Shown here one piece after another: positions 35,584 through 44,276 of a stretch of 64,000 bases of DNA. This DNA is from Bordetella ansorpii (lineage in GTDB: Bacteria; Pseudomonadota; Gammaproteobacteria; Burkholderiales; Burkholderiaceae_B). The position numbers and the translations under genes are program-made. Location: assembly GCF_900078315.1 (NCBI RefSeq), contig NZ_FKBS01000002.1:62001-126000 (forward strand), given 5' to 3'. The notes under the pieces were generated by a model. The model worked only from the letters and a program-made list of their open reading frames with translations. It made no database searches and had not been told where the DNA came from. Position 1 is the first letter of the stretch; each line of letters starts with the position of its first letter.

Positions 35584-36174
35584 TCAGCAGTCAAAGAAGA
35601 CCGTTTCGTCCGGACCTTGCAGGTGGATGTCGAAGCGATACTGCTTCACCCCCGAGCCGGCGACCTGCTTGGCGATGAGCGTTCGGCGGCGGGCTGCGGG
35701 AACAACGTTCAGGACAGGGTCGCTCTCATTGGCCGCCGGCTCATCCTCGAAATAGAGCCGGGTGAAGGCGTGCATCAACATGCCGCGCATGTGAAGGATC
35801 ACATCAATGTGGGGAGCCGAACCAGTGGCAACTGGTCCTGGCTTGATCGTACGAATCACGAACCTATTGCCCTCCTCCGTGCCTGTTCCGACACGGCAGA
35901 AGCCTTTGAATCCGCGAGCGATCGCGTCATCGTGGCTGGCAACGTATTGCCCCGAGGCGTCGGCCTGCAGGGACTCGACGATGGCGTCGCCCACCGCGGC
36001 TCCGCTGCCGTCGTAGACCGTGCCCGTGATGATGATGTGCTCGCCCGCCACGCCGGGTTCGGCCGCATTGGCGGTGAACAGGCTTTTCAAATCAAAGTTG
36101 TATTGCTCCGGACAGAGGCCATATGCGAAGAACGGGCCGACCGTTTGGGAGGGAGTCTGCTTTAGTTGGCTCAT
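35584..36174 (-). CDS. pcaG: protocatechuate 3,4-dioxygenase alpha subunit
   Basis: 196-residue intradiol dioxygenase subunit. 'QTPSQTVGPFFAYGL' at the N-terminus is the classic PcaG start, and the beta-sandwich runs through 'GTVYDGSGAAVGDAIVESLQADASGQY'. It lacks the full set of iron ligands, as expected for the alpha subunit. The ATG at 36174 lies 2 bases after the pcaH stop. Confidence 0.94.
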   Translation of the reverse strand: MSQLKQTPSQTVGPFFAYGLCPEQYNFDLKSLFTANAAEPGVAGEHIIITGTVYDGSGAAVGDAIVESLQADASGQYVASHDDAIARGFKGFCRVGTGTEEGNRFVIRTIKPGPVATGSAPHIDVILHMRGMLMHAFTRLYFEDEPAANESDPVLNVVPAARRRTLIAKQVAGSGVKQYRFDIHLQGPDETVFFDC

Positions 36175-36176
36175 GG

Positions 36177-36929
36177 TTATTCCGTGGGGGTCTGGCGCGC
36201 GCCGCGCAGCACGATATCGAATTCGTAGCCGAGAGCCACACCTTCCTGGGTCGCGGCAAGAGAGAACCGCGCCACGAGGCGGTCGCGGGCCTGTTCGGGC
36301 ACGCCCTGGAAGATGGGGTCCAACGCGAGCAACGGGTCGCCCGGAAAGTACATCTGCGTCACAAGCCGCGCCCCGAAGTACTGGCCAAAGAGCGAAAAAT
36401 GAATGTGATTCGGACGCCACGCATTGCTATGGTTGCCCCACGGGTACGCACCCGGTTTGATTGTGACGAAGCGATAGCGCCCCTGATCATCCGTAATACA
36501 GCGCCCCGCCCCAAGAAAATTGGGGTCGAGCGGCGCGTCATGCTGATCGCCCTTGTGAACATACCGGCCCGCCGCATTGGCCTGCCAGATTTCCACCAGC
36601 GTATGGCGAACGGGCCTGCCTGACTCATCCAGCACCCGGCCCGTCACGATGATGCGCTCGCCGAGGGGGGCTCCGTTCTTGACCGCGTTTAGGGTCAGGT
36701 CGTTATCCAAACTCCCCAGCTGCTCGCTGCCGTACACGGGCGCAAGCCGATTACCCAGCGCGCCCTTCAGAGGCACCAAGGGCAGCGACGGACTGCGCAA
36801 TACAGAGGACTTGTACGGCGGATGACTGTAGGGCGGATTTGCCTGCCAATCGCGAGGCGTAAGGAGGATAGCGTCTTCGTGGCTCAAAGTAGACCCCGGT
36901 CGTAGGTGGAATAGGACGACTTTAACCAC
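36177..36929 (-). CDS. pcaH: protocatechuate 3,4-dioxygenase beta subunit
   Basis: Catalytic subunit, up to 250 residues. Fe(III) ligands are visible as Tyr in 'AAGRYVHKGD', Tyr in 'KPGAYPWGNHSNAW' and the His pair in 'RPNHIHFS'. The start is unclear: GTG 36929 is the upstream limit and TTG 36887 would give a more usual N-terminus. With pcaG it cleaves protocatechuate to 3-carboxy-cis,cis-muconate. First gene of the pca operon, divergent from the LysR gene. Confidence 0.93.
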   Translation of the reverse strand: MVKVVLFHLRPGSTLSHEDAILLTPRDWQANPPYSHPPYKSSVLRSPSLPLVPLKGALGNRLAPVYGSEQLGSLDNDLTLNAVKNGAPLGERIIVTGRVLDESGRPVRHTLVEIWQANAAGRYVHKGDQHDAPLDPNFLGAGRCITDDQGRYRFVTIKPGAYPWGNHSNAWRPNHIHFSLFGQYFGARLVTQMYFPGDPLLALDPIFQGVPEQARDRLVARFSLAATQEGVALGYEFDIVLRGARQTPTE

Positions 36930-36982
36930 GCCAGAAAGTTATATATAGTGATCTTTTATATCTACAAGATGCCGAAAAAGTT
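36930..36982. promoter_or_regulatory. pcaH / pcaQ-like divergent control region
   Basis: 53-bp, strikingly AT-rich gap containing GTTATATATAGTGATCTTTT and TATATCTACAAG. It should contain both promoters and the LysR binding site; no exact match to a known PcaQ box was made. Confidence 0.5.
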
Positions 36983-37924
36983 ATGGATATCGACATACAC
37001 GGGAATCGCATCAAACTACGGCATCTTCAATGCTTTATCGCGGTCGCCCAACTTCGCAGCCTGCAAAAAGCGAGTGAAGCGCTTGCCATCACTCAGCCTG
37101 CGGTTTCCAAAACCCTGGCGGAGTTGGAGTCGGCGACCGGCGCTCGCCTGTTCGAGCGCGGACGTAAAGGAGCGGAACTCACCGATCACGGCCGGATGTT
37201 CGCGCCTTATGCCAACGCAGCCCTGTCGGCTCTACAGGAAGGTGTGCAAAAACTCCGGGGCGGAAATCAAGCACCTCCTTCCGTCGTGCGGGTCGGCATT
37301 CTTCCCACCCTTGCCCAGGTGTTGTTCCCAGCGGCATTGGCGGAATTCCGGCGGGAATTTGCGACCGTGAGCATTGACGTCCACACGGGACCCAACTTGG
37401 AACTGCTGCGCAGCCTCAAAGCGGCTGAGGTCGATTTCGTCGTTGGCCGGTTGGGCGAGCCATCATCCATGACGGGAATGAGCTTCGAGCACCTCTTTCG
37501 CGAACCGCTCACGATCGTCGTCCGCGCGGAACATCCCATCCTCCGGGGCGCCATCACAGCAAGCACGCTTGGTTCCTATGACCTCCTTTTGCCGACCGCG
37601 GGCACCCTCATCCGCCAGTCGGCGGATAGCGTCTTAGCCGCATTCGGCGTGCCCGAGAGCGCGGCAAGAATCTGCAGCCTGTCGGTCTCGCTGAATCTTC
37701 AACTCACGCTGCAGAATGAAGCAATCTGGTTCGTTCCTGCCAGCCTGGTCGACAGCTATGTCGCCAGCGGTGAACTGGTGCGGGTTCCCATGCCGGTTGG
37801 CGGAACCGATGAGCCAATAGGCCTATTGCGGCGCACCGACGTGACGCTCTCATCCCACGGAGCCACGCTATTCGAGGCATTCAAGGCCGCAGGCCTGAAC
37901 CAAAACCGCCAACGCAGCGCCTGA
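36983..37924 (+). CDS. pcaQ: LysR-family regulator of the pca operon (PcaQ-like)
   Basis: 313 residues. N-terminus 'GNRIKLRHLQCFIAVAQLRSLQKASEALAITQPAVSKTLAELE' has the PcaQ/GbpR-type helix-turn-helix, and the co-inducer domain is complete ('RVGILPTLAQVLFPAAL'). It is divergent from pcaHGBC, the standard PcaQ arrangement. In the family, beta-carboxymuconate-type intermediates act as inducers. Confidence 0.85.
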   Translation: MDIDIHGNRIKLRHLQCFIAVAQLRSLQKASEALAITQPAVSKTLAELESATGARLFERGRKGAELTDHGRMFAPYANAALSALQEGVQKLRGGNQAPPSVVRVGILPTLAQVLFPAALAEFRREFATVSIDVHTGPNLELLRSLKAAEVDFVVGRLGEPSSMTGMSFEHLFREPLTIVVRAEHPILRGAITASTLGSYDLLLPTAGTLIRQSADSVLAAFGVPESAARICSLSVSLNLQLTLQNEAIWFVPASLVDSYVASGELVRVPMPVGGTDEPIGLLRRTDVTLSSHGATLFEAFKAAGLNQNRQRSA

Positions 37925-38014
37925 ACGCGGCCCGCCAAAACGATTTGAAAGCAGGCTGTTTGGAGTTGACCCGGTATCGTGGACACATCATTCTTTGTGT
38001 TCAAGGAGCCGCAA

Positions 38015-38338
38015 ATGTCCAAGGTCAAACCGCCGTACCCGGCGGAGTTCAGACAGCAGATGGTCGAGCTGGTGCGTGCCGGGCGCACGCCAGCCGAACT
38101 CGCCCGCGAGTTCAACGTCACCGCGCAGTCCATCACCAACTGGGTCGGCCAGGCCGCCATCGACAGTGGCAAGCCGTTGCCCGGTAAGGAAGGCTTGAGC
38201 ACGGCTGAGCGCGAGGAGCTCAGCCGGCTGCGCCGCCAGGTTCGCCAATTGCAGCAAGAGCGCGACATCCTGGCAAAGGCTACGGCCTGGTTTGCCGGTC
38301 GCAGCGATGCGACTTCAACGAAGTCTTCGGACTCGTGA
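38015..38338 (+). CDS. IS3-family transposase OrfA, copy 2
   Basis: 107 residues from ATG 38015 (MSKVKPPYPAEFRQQMVEL). Helix-turn-helix 'TPAELAREFNVTAQSITNWVGQA' and coil 'EREELSRLRRQVRQLQQERDIL'. The end '...KATAWFAGRSDATSTKSS' is where the -1 frameshift into orfB normally takes place. Confidence 0.85.
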   Translation: MSKVKPPYPAEFRQQMVELVRAGRTPAELAREFNVTAQSITNWVGQAAIDSGKPLPGKEGLSTAEREELSRLRRQVRQLQQERDILAKATAWFAGRSDATSTKSSDS

Positions 38339-39245
38339 TGGCGAACCAGGCCGACTTCCCCGTGTGCACCATGTGCCGTGTTCTGGGCGTCTCTGCCAGC
38401 GGCTTCTACGCCTGGCGCGAACGCGCTCCTTCGCTCCTTCCCAACGCAGCATCACCAACGCGGTGATGACCGAGCGCATCCGCCAGATTCACAAGGACTC
38501 CTACGAGTCCTATGGCATGCCACGTGTGCGGGCCGAGCTCGTCGAGCAAGGCGTGTGCATCAGCCGCCAGCGCGTCGCACGCCTCATGCGCACAGCGGGC
38601 ATCCGGGGCATCAGCCGCCGCCGGGGCTTCACGGTGACCACGCGGCGCGACAAACGCGACTCGCCGGCCCACAACCTGGTCAAGCGCCAGTTCCGGGCCA
38701 GTGGCCCCAATCAGCTCTGGGTGGCCGACATGACCTACGTGCCCACCTGGACAGGGTTCCTGTACCTGGCGGTGGTCATCGACGTGTGGAGCCGGCGTGT
38801 GGTAGGTTGGTCCATGGGCGAGCGCATGACGGCCGAGCTGGTGCTCTCGGCGCTCAACATGGCGCTGACCCAGCGCAAGCCGCAAGGCGTCATCCATCAC
38901 AGCGACCAGGGCAGCCAGTACACCAGCCTGACCTTCGGCGAGCGCTGTCGTCAAATGGGCGTTCGCCCTTCAATGGGAACCGTGGGCGATGCCTATGACA
39001 ACGCGATGGCCGAGAGCTTCTTCGCCAGCCTGGAGGCAGAACTCATCGAGCGCAACAGCTTCGAGTCCAAGGCGCAGGCCCGCATGGCCGTCTTCACCTG
39101 GATTGAAGGTTGGTACAACCCCAGGCGCCGCCACAGCGGCCTGGGCTACCTCTCACCCCTGAACTTTGAAAGGAGCCAGCAGACCCGATTCAATGCTCCC
39201 GAGCATGACCCACAGTATGCTGACGGGGCACCTCAAATGGTTTGA
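38338..39245 (+). pseudogene. IS3-family transposase OrfB, copy 2, frameshifted
   Basis: The N-terminal part (MANQADFPVCTMCRVLGVSA then SGFYAWRERAPS) is in one frame and the rest (SQRSITNAVMTERIRQIHKD onward) in another. One missing G near 38430-38436 (CTTCGCTCC for CTTCGGCTCC) would restore it. DDE residues remain in LWVADMTY, HHSDQGSQY and NAMAESFFASLEAE. Probably inactive. Confidence 0.8.
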
Positions 39246-39286
39246 GAATCAAACCGGAAACCGTCCACCGGACCGGCTCAACTCCA

Positions 39287-40145
39287 ACTCCAACTCCATC
39301 ATGCAGAATCATCGTGAGCAAGCTAGCACGACTTCGCTGCAAGTGCGCGGGTTGCGTCATAGACCGTATACCGTGAACAGTGTTAAAGGCGGGGTGCAGA
39401 TGGTTCTTACTCCGCCGACTGACGGATCTTCACCGGATCGGCAAGTCACGCAATCTCTCTGTGCCATTACCTCGGTGAAGCCGTAAGAGATTCCGGCTCT
39501 CGAGCAACCCATAGCGGGCTGGGGCACCCTGCTGAGCTGTCGACATTCAGCATGCGAGGGGACGGCATCACCGTCAAATCAATAGCCGTGGCTTCACGCC
39601 GGCCGAGACCCACAGGGGTAGGGGGCTCCCCCCCCCTGCAATCGCACCGGGAAATCAGACCTTCAGAAGGAAAACCTGGCCGGAAGCCGCGCCAGTGCTT
39701 GTATATCGAAAATTCTCGATTCCCAAACTGGATGACGTAAATCCCAAGTTGGATGAATTTCGACAGCAAGACGGCGCGGCGCCGGGTCGAGTGCGTCCGG
39801 GCCGTCAGGTGCTGCCGCAACGTCGATTCCGCTTCCCATCATCACCCCCCCACGCCACAAAGAATGGCGGGCCTCATAGGCATTTGCCGACCAAAAGCCG
39901 CCGCTGGGCAAGAGGAGATCGATTCGCCTCGTTACCGTACCTACATGAAGGAATGTACGGTACGCAACTTTCCCAGGTACGACCGTACCTCGCTCGGAGC
40001 CGAGGCCACCGACATCAGGTGAAAGTTCGGGCTGGTGAGTTCCGCCTGGCAAGAGATAAGGTAGTCCCTGCCAAAGCCGAGATTGCTCCTCCCCTCTATT
40101 GCGCGCTAACCTCGTCGCGCCCCTATATCTCATGCGAGCGCCCCC
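39287..40145. other. gene-poor stretch right of the second IS
   Basis: No convincing coding frame. Contains two direct copies of the pattern TCCCAA(A/G)(C/T)TGGATGA 21 bp apart near 39720-39755, and GTAC-centred palindromes at 39934-39989. It could be an IS scar joined to the control region of the following gene. Confidence 0.4.
39934..39989. repeat. GTAC-rich palindrome cluster
   Basis: ACCGTAC-C-TACAT ... ATGTA-C-GGTAC (39934-39963) and the palindrome GGTACG-AC-CGTACC (39976-39989). Three or four related half-sites in 56 bases look like a protein binding array, 157 bases before the HEPN-like gene. Confidence 0.5.
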
Positions 40146-40577
40146 GTGAAGAGTCCTGCCGACCATAAAGCCGATTTTGCAGAAAATGACGAACGATTTT
40201 TTCGGCTCGTTCCTCCAACAGCGGACGAACTCACAGTAATACTGAAAGGGCACCTCCTGGTCGAAGAGCAACTGCGATCCATTACCCGTTCGTCAGTCGC
40301 CAACCCTCGCTATTTTGACGAAGCGAAGCTCACATTCTCTAATGCCTTGTGCCTGGCAAGAGCAGTCGCCGGACACTTTAATGAGGGCGGATGCTGGGTT
40401 GCTGCGGAGCAACTCAATACGGTACGGAATAAGATCGCCCACAGAGCCGAACCTGGACCAGCCGCCGCACTCCTCGACAGGTTTTATTCAGTGAGCGAAG
40501 CGGAGAGCCGCTGGTCCGCCTGGTCATCGGCACCGCGAAGCACGGCAAAGCTTTCCCAGTACATTTGTTGCATCTGA
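40146..40577 (+). CDS. small HEPN-motif protein, 143 aa
   Basis: Cytoplasmic, mostly helical protein beginning with GTG at 40146; no strong binding site seen. The pattern 'AAEQLNTVRNKIAHRAE' holds the R-x4-H motif (R94, H99) typical of HEPN ribonucleases, preceded by a helix rich in hydrophobic residues ('FSNALCLARAVAGHF'). HEPN proteins act as toxins or abortive-infection RNases, or as inactive partners. It converges on the helicase gene. The family below HEPN level is unknown. Confidence 0.6.
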   Translation: MKSPADHKADFAENDERFFRLVPPTADELTVILKGHLLVEEQLRSITRSSVANPRYFDEAKLTFSNALCLARAVAGHFNEGGCWVAAEQLNTVRNKIAHRAEPGPAAALLDRFYSVSEAESRWSAWSSAPRSTAKLSQYICCI

Positions 40578-40694
40578 GCCACCTTCGACGCGTTGCGAGC
40601 AGTTGTCCAAGTTTGTTCAGAAACCACTTCAGTGTTGCGCCCACGCCTTTAAGTCTCCGGTGACAAAGGCGGCCCCACCTGATGGAAGTCTCGG

Positions 40695-43625
40695 CTATGC
40701 ATTCACCAACCATTTCCCAACGGCCGCGCCCCCTCTTTTCACGTAGTCAATACTGAAGGCCATAAGATCAGCGAGGTGGGCATCAATCTGTCCTTTCGAA
40801 ATCCCCGGCTGCACGCCATAGATGGCGAAACTGACTTTGTCCGCGCTCCGGTTCATCAAGATCTCTTGCAACATTGCAAGATTGCCGACCTTGAAGACTG
40901 AAGGACGCCTATGCCGCCTTTCATTTATCCGATGCTCCACATGCTCGACCAACACACGGGATTCGCAATAAACAACTGACTTTAGTAGCTGGCAGGTGAC
41001 TTCGTAGACGTCGTCAACACGGGCACCATTCGGTTCGCCCCCAGCTCCCTTGCAGTGATACAGACTGACGAGGACTCTGTCGTCTTCTTCTCGTGTGACC
41101 GCGATGTAGTCGGCGGCCTCCCCAGTCCTGTGGTCATAAACGAGGACCTCGAGATTTTCCTGCGCCCTGATCCACAATTCCAAATGTCTGTGGACGGTCA
41201 TTCGTTCGGGATTATCGGCGTCAAACTCTCTACCGATCTCACAGCCATCCCACCCAGGGTTCTCGACGTCCTCATCAAGGAGCCGATTGCTGGCCAGCTT
41301 CGGAGGCGGGTAGCAGTTCATCCCTTCGAACGATGACTTGTCGGCTGCGTAAAAGATTGGAGGGTGCATAGAAAGCCACTGGTCAAAATCCAACCAGTCA
41401 TCGTGCGTGCTAGATATTTCGACTTCCCAACCAGCGCCGTGCTGTCGAAACAATGCGCCCCCGGCTAAAGACATGCGGTAGGGCACCGCATCTGAGTCCG
41501 AGACGATTTCGAAATCCAGGCCATCAGGTCCTGAGGCGAATGACGAGAGCTCTAGATCAGTGATTTGGCGATAGAGCCACTGCTGCTGCCCAACACGTCG
41601 ATATCTCAGCCGATGCGCCTGCTTGTAGGCATTGCGCGACCAACTTCCACCAATAACAACATCTGGGATTCGCCGCAACGTCCGCGAATGCTGGACGAGA
41701 TCTAGCTGAGACTCTGCCAGCGTTTCGTCGCCATTCAAGCGATTGTTCAGCTTCGATATCCACTCAAGGTATTGCGATACGGAGAGACGTTGATTGCTCC
41801 ATATACGCGAGTTACTGCTTGCTCCGATGGTTTCACGCTCGCCATCTTCCAATCCACTCCCAAAGTAATGTCCCTGTACGTAGGCGCGCCCATCGCCCGG
41901 CGTGACCGCTCGCTCAGCACGAGGTCCAGTTAGCATGCGATAGGATTCTGCTTGCGAATTTACGGCCGTGTTACGCAAGCCAACAGCGTAGAAGCGCATA
42001 TCCGTGAGGCCGGCGCGCGCACGGATGGTCTCCTCGAAGCTCAAAGGCCTATGGTGATCCTTGGCCACGACCTGCATTAGTGCGATATATAAGCGATCTG
42101 TTCTACGAGTGGAGCCAATGAAGCACAATCGCGTAGCGGCGTTGTAGGCCAGCAGGAAAACGTCGTGTCGTACATTTACGAGTACGTCAGCAGTCGCCCA
42201 GTTCGGCGGCTCATTGTCGACGGTCAAAAGCAGTGTGATCAATCCATCATCCGAGATCCACTGCTTAGCCAAGTGAAGCCGTCGCCCTATCAATGCCTCA
42301 AACAAAGTGAAGTCCGGGGCCTCGTCGCACTGAAAGATTCGAGCATGGGCATATAGCTCAAATGACATTGGCGACACGGCATCGTAGTCAGAGACTGTCT
42401 GCCTCTTCGGCTTCAAGATCTCCAAGATCGATTCATCGGCAGCCCCTTCGGCGAGCTGTCGCCTCGCCTCTTCGTCGATAAGGGAAGCGATGTCCACTCC
42501 CTCTTGAAAGAGCCGTGCAGTGGCATCCTGCAGACGACTCACAGTCGACACCAAAGTAGCGTTTCCCGTGCGTTCATCGTTTGTTCGCGCGAACCGCCCT
42601 ATGAACTGTATCGTTGGAACCAGGGAGCGGTGCGGCGCATGGAGTGCTGCGATCTTCAGCTTTGGAAAGTCATAGCCCTCCCCGAACATGTCAACGCAGA
42701 CTATTCCCTCCAGCTCCCCCTGGAGCAAGGAGACCTCCAGTTGCTCCTGCCTCCGTTTGGAAATTCCGCTGTCGATCGCTTCTACCCTCACCCCAAGCCC
42801 GGCGTAAATCCCCGTTACCTTCCTAGCAGCGGATATCGAGGATGCTCGCGCAAACAGTCGATGGTCGAATCCTTGCGCCTGATCTTCCCGCAGCTGTGCA
42901 ATCGCCACCCTTGCGATGGCAAGGTCCACCTCGTCCTCATCGTGATCGTTATGCACAGGCGCTGGACGAAAGGAGACGCTCCCAAACGCTTGTTCGCGAG
43001 ACGCCTTGGAAACTGGATAGCTATATGCCAGACGACCCGGAATTGCCTTTTTATCGCGCCTGAATGGAGTAGCCGTCAAGAAGACAAACTTGGCGCGGGA
43101 GTAGTGACCGAGATACGCACTCCAAGTGTCTGCTGGAGCATGGTGCGCCTCGTCAAAGATAATCAAATCGAATAGATCTGCGGGACTTACGGGCTCCAGG
43201 ACCGGCGATGTGCTCGCTGGCGTGGACACGACGACATCGAAAGTTCGAAAGGCAAGCCATTCATCGGCGCTCAATGGCCTGCCCTTCTGTGGATGTACAT
43301 GAGGATTTCCTGCCTCCGCCGGTAAGACCTTGAGCTTGCGTAGCGTCGACAGTTCGCCGAAGTGGGCCGAGGTCTGTCGTCTCAGCACATCCGTGGGTTC
43401 CACCACCAGCACACGGTTTGAGCCCAACAAAAAAGGAAGCGCCATGATCACGGCAGTCTTCCCATATCCAGTCGGCAAAGACACTATGGCCGGCTCGTCG
43501 TAGACCGAAAAGTGGGCCGCCACAGAATGAAGAGCGCCCAACTGGCCTGGCCTAAAACCCGAGTTCGGACTGCTAATGGGTTTCAAAGCCAGCATGTGGC
43601 TATGTTCAATGAAGAAATCGGCCAC
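40695..43625 (-). CDS. SF2 DEAH helicase with nuclease-like C-terminal region
   Basis: 976 residues; starts at GTG 43625 behind GGGAGGGGG. Helicase motifs: FRPGQLGAL (24-32), Walker A PTGYGKT (51-57), DEAH (158-161), TATPFRRD (184-191) and motif VI QFIGRFART near 345. The middle has no recognised fold. At 826-860 'EVLVYDHRTGEAADYIAV ... LVSLYHCKGAGG' resembles a PD-(D/E)xK core (candidate E836/D839 and K859). The layout recalls restriction and anti-phage helicase-nucleases. It is convergent with the HEPN gene and follows a small membrane ORF. A defence role is inferred. Confidence 0.8.
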   Translation of the reverse strand: MADFFIEHSHMLALKPISSPNSGFRPGQLGALHSVAAHFSVYDEPAIVSLPTGYGKTAVIMALPFLLGSNRVLVVEPTDVLRRQTSAHFGELSTLRKLKVLPAEAGNPHVHPQKGRPLSADEWLAFRTFDVVVSTPASTSPVLEPVSPADLFDLIIFDEAHHAPADTWSAYLGHYSRAKFVFLTATPFRRDKKAIPGRLAYSYPVSKASREQAFGSVSFRPAPVHNDHDEDEVDLAIARVAIAQLREDQAQGFDHRLFARASSISAARKVTGIYAGLGVRVEAIDSGISKRRQEQLEVSLLQGELEGIVCVDMFGEGYDFPKLKIAALHAPHRSLVPTIQFIGRFARTNDERTGNATLVSTVSRLQDATARLFQEGVDIASLIDEEARRQLAEGAADESILEILKPKRQTVSDYDAVSPMSFELYAHARIFQCDEAPDFTLFEALIGRRLHLAKQWISDDGLITLLLTVDNEPPNWATADVLVNVRHDVFLLAYNAATRLCFIGSTRRTDRLYIALMQVVAKDHHRPLSFEETIRARAGLTDMRFYAVGLRNTAVNSQAESYRMLTGPRAERAVTPGDGRAYVQGHYFGSGLEDGERETIGASSNSRIWSNQRLSVSQYLEWISKLNNRLNGDETLAESQLDLVQHSRTLRRIPDVVIGGSWSRNAYKQAHRLRYRRVGQQQWLYRQITDLELSSFASGPDGLDFEIVSDSDAVPYRMSLAGGALFRQHGAGWEVEISSTHDDWLDFDQWLSMHPPIFYAADKSSFEGMNCYPPPKLASNRLLDEDVENPGWDGCEIGREFDADNPERMTVHRHLELWIRAQENLEVLVYDHRTGEAADYIAVTREEDDRVLVSLYHCKGAGGEPNGARVDDVYEVTCQLLKSVVYCESRVLVEHVEHRINERRHRRPSVFKVGNLAMLQEILMNRSADKVSFAIYGVQPGISKGQIDAHLADLMAFSIDYVKRGGAAVGKWLVNA

Positions 43626-43721
43626 GTCCCCCTCCCGGAATGGACTAGATGACCAATTGTTACTTCAAAGAACATAATAAGCCAGCCTAATTTTTGAGAC
43701 CCACTCCGAATTATTGCCGCT

Positions 43722-43841
43722 TCAGGTCTGATGGTCTTCTTTGTTGCGCCCTTCGGAACGAGCGATGTTATTCGCGACCCAAAGGCCGAATGCGATAACA
43801 GCTACAAGTACTCCGAGCATCACCGTAGTACCCAAGTCCAT
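43722..43841 (-). CDS. single-span membrane microprotein, 39 aa
   Basis: Reads MDLGTTVMLGVLVAVIAFGL then WVANNIARSEGRNKEDHQT. The hydrophobic span (about 5-25) is followed by a charged tail. A GTGGAGAAAAGC binding site precedes the ATG at 43841. It lies 96 bases upstream of the helicase on the same strand. Too short for most gene finders. Could be part of the defence unit or an independent small protein. Confidence 0.55.
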   Translation of the reverse strand: MDLGTTVMLGVLVAVIAFGLWVANNIARSEGRNKEDHQT

Positions 43842-44246
43842 ACGCTTTTCTCCACAAACACAGCCCTATCGGTACGCCTGATGATAGCAATCACCGCCGG
43901 ATATGAACTGAGAATCCGCAGCGCAACGCAACATCGTTCGTAACAGGAAACCCGTTGGGATCCTGCTGGGTTCCTACTTGGTTAACCGCCGGTTCCCACA
44001 TCAAAACCTAGAGCGGCACCTCGACCAATTTGGTTCTGAAACACGGCGTAAAGGAGCGCGCTGTGCCCCAGCACAGTTGCTCAGATCTTGAGGTCCATGA
44101 GCGCCGCTGACACAGGATCCATGGCGATCCTCATAGGAGAAACACCCACGAAGCGAGGGAACCTCGGGGCCTGTACCGGAAACCCAGCAGGTTATGGCTA
44201 GGTTTTACTTTCGAACCCAGTGCAAACCGGATGCAAAGCTACCAAT

Positions 44247-44276
44247 CCCAATCCCAATCCCATTCCCAATCCCAAA
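44247..44276. repeat. AATCCC hexamer tandem array
   Basis: Five near-perfect AATCCC/ATTCCC units in a row, unlike the surrounding sequence. May vary in copy number. Confidence 0.6.

Larger units (their letters stand above)
37961..39286 (+). mobile_element. IS3-family insertion sequence, copy 2 (defective)
   Basis: 1,326-bp element of a different lineage from copy 1. Left end TGGAGTTGACCCGGTATCGT and right end complementary to TGGAGTTGAGCCGGTCCGGT form imperfect inverted repeats. No clear target duplication; the right flank continues with further AACTCC repeats, so the end may have slipped. orfB is frameshifted. Inserted 36 bp after pcaQ. Confidence 0.82.

Noticed and set aside
44247-44276. 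CRISPR array
   Set aside because: The repeat units are 6 bp with no spacers and no cas genes are present.
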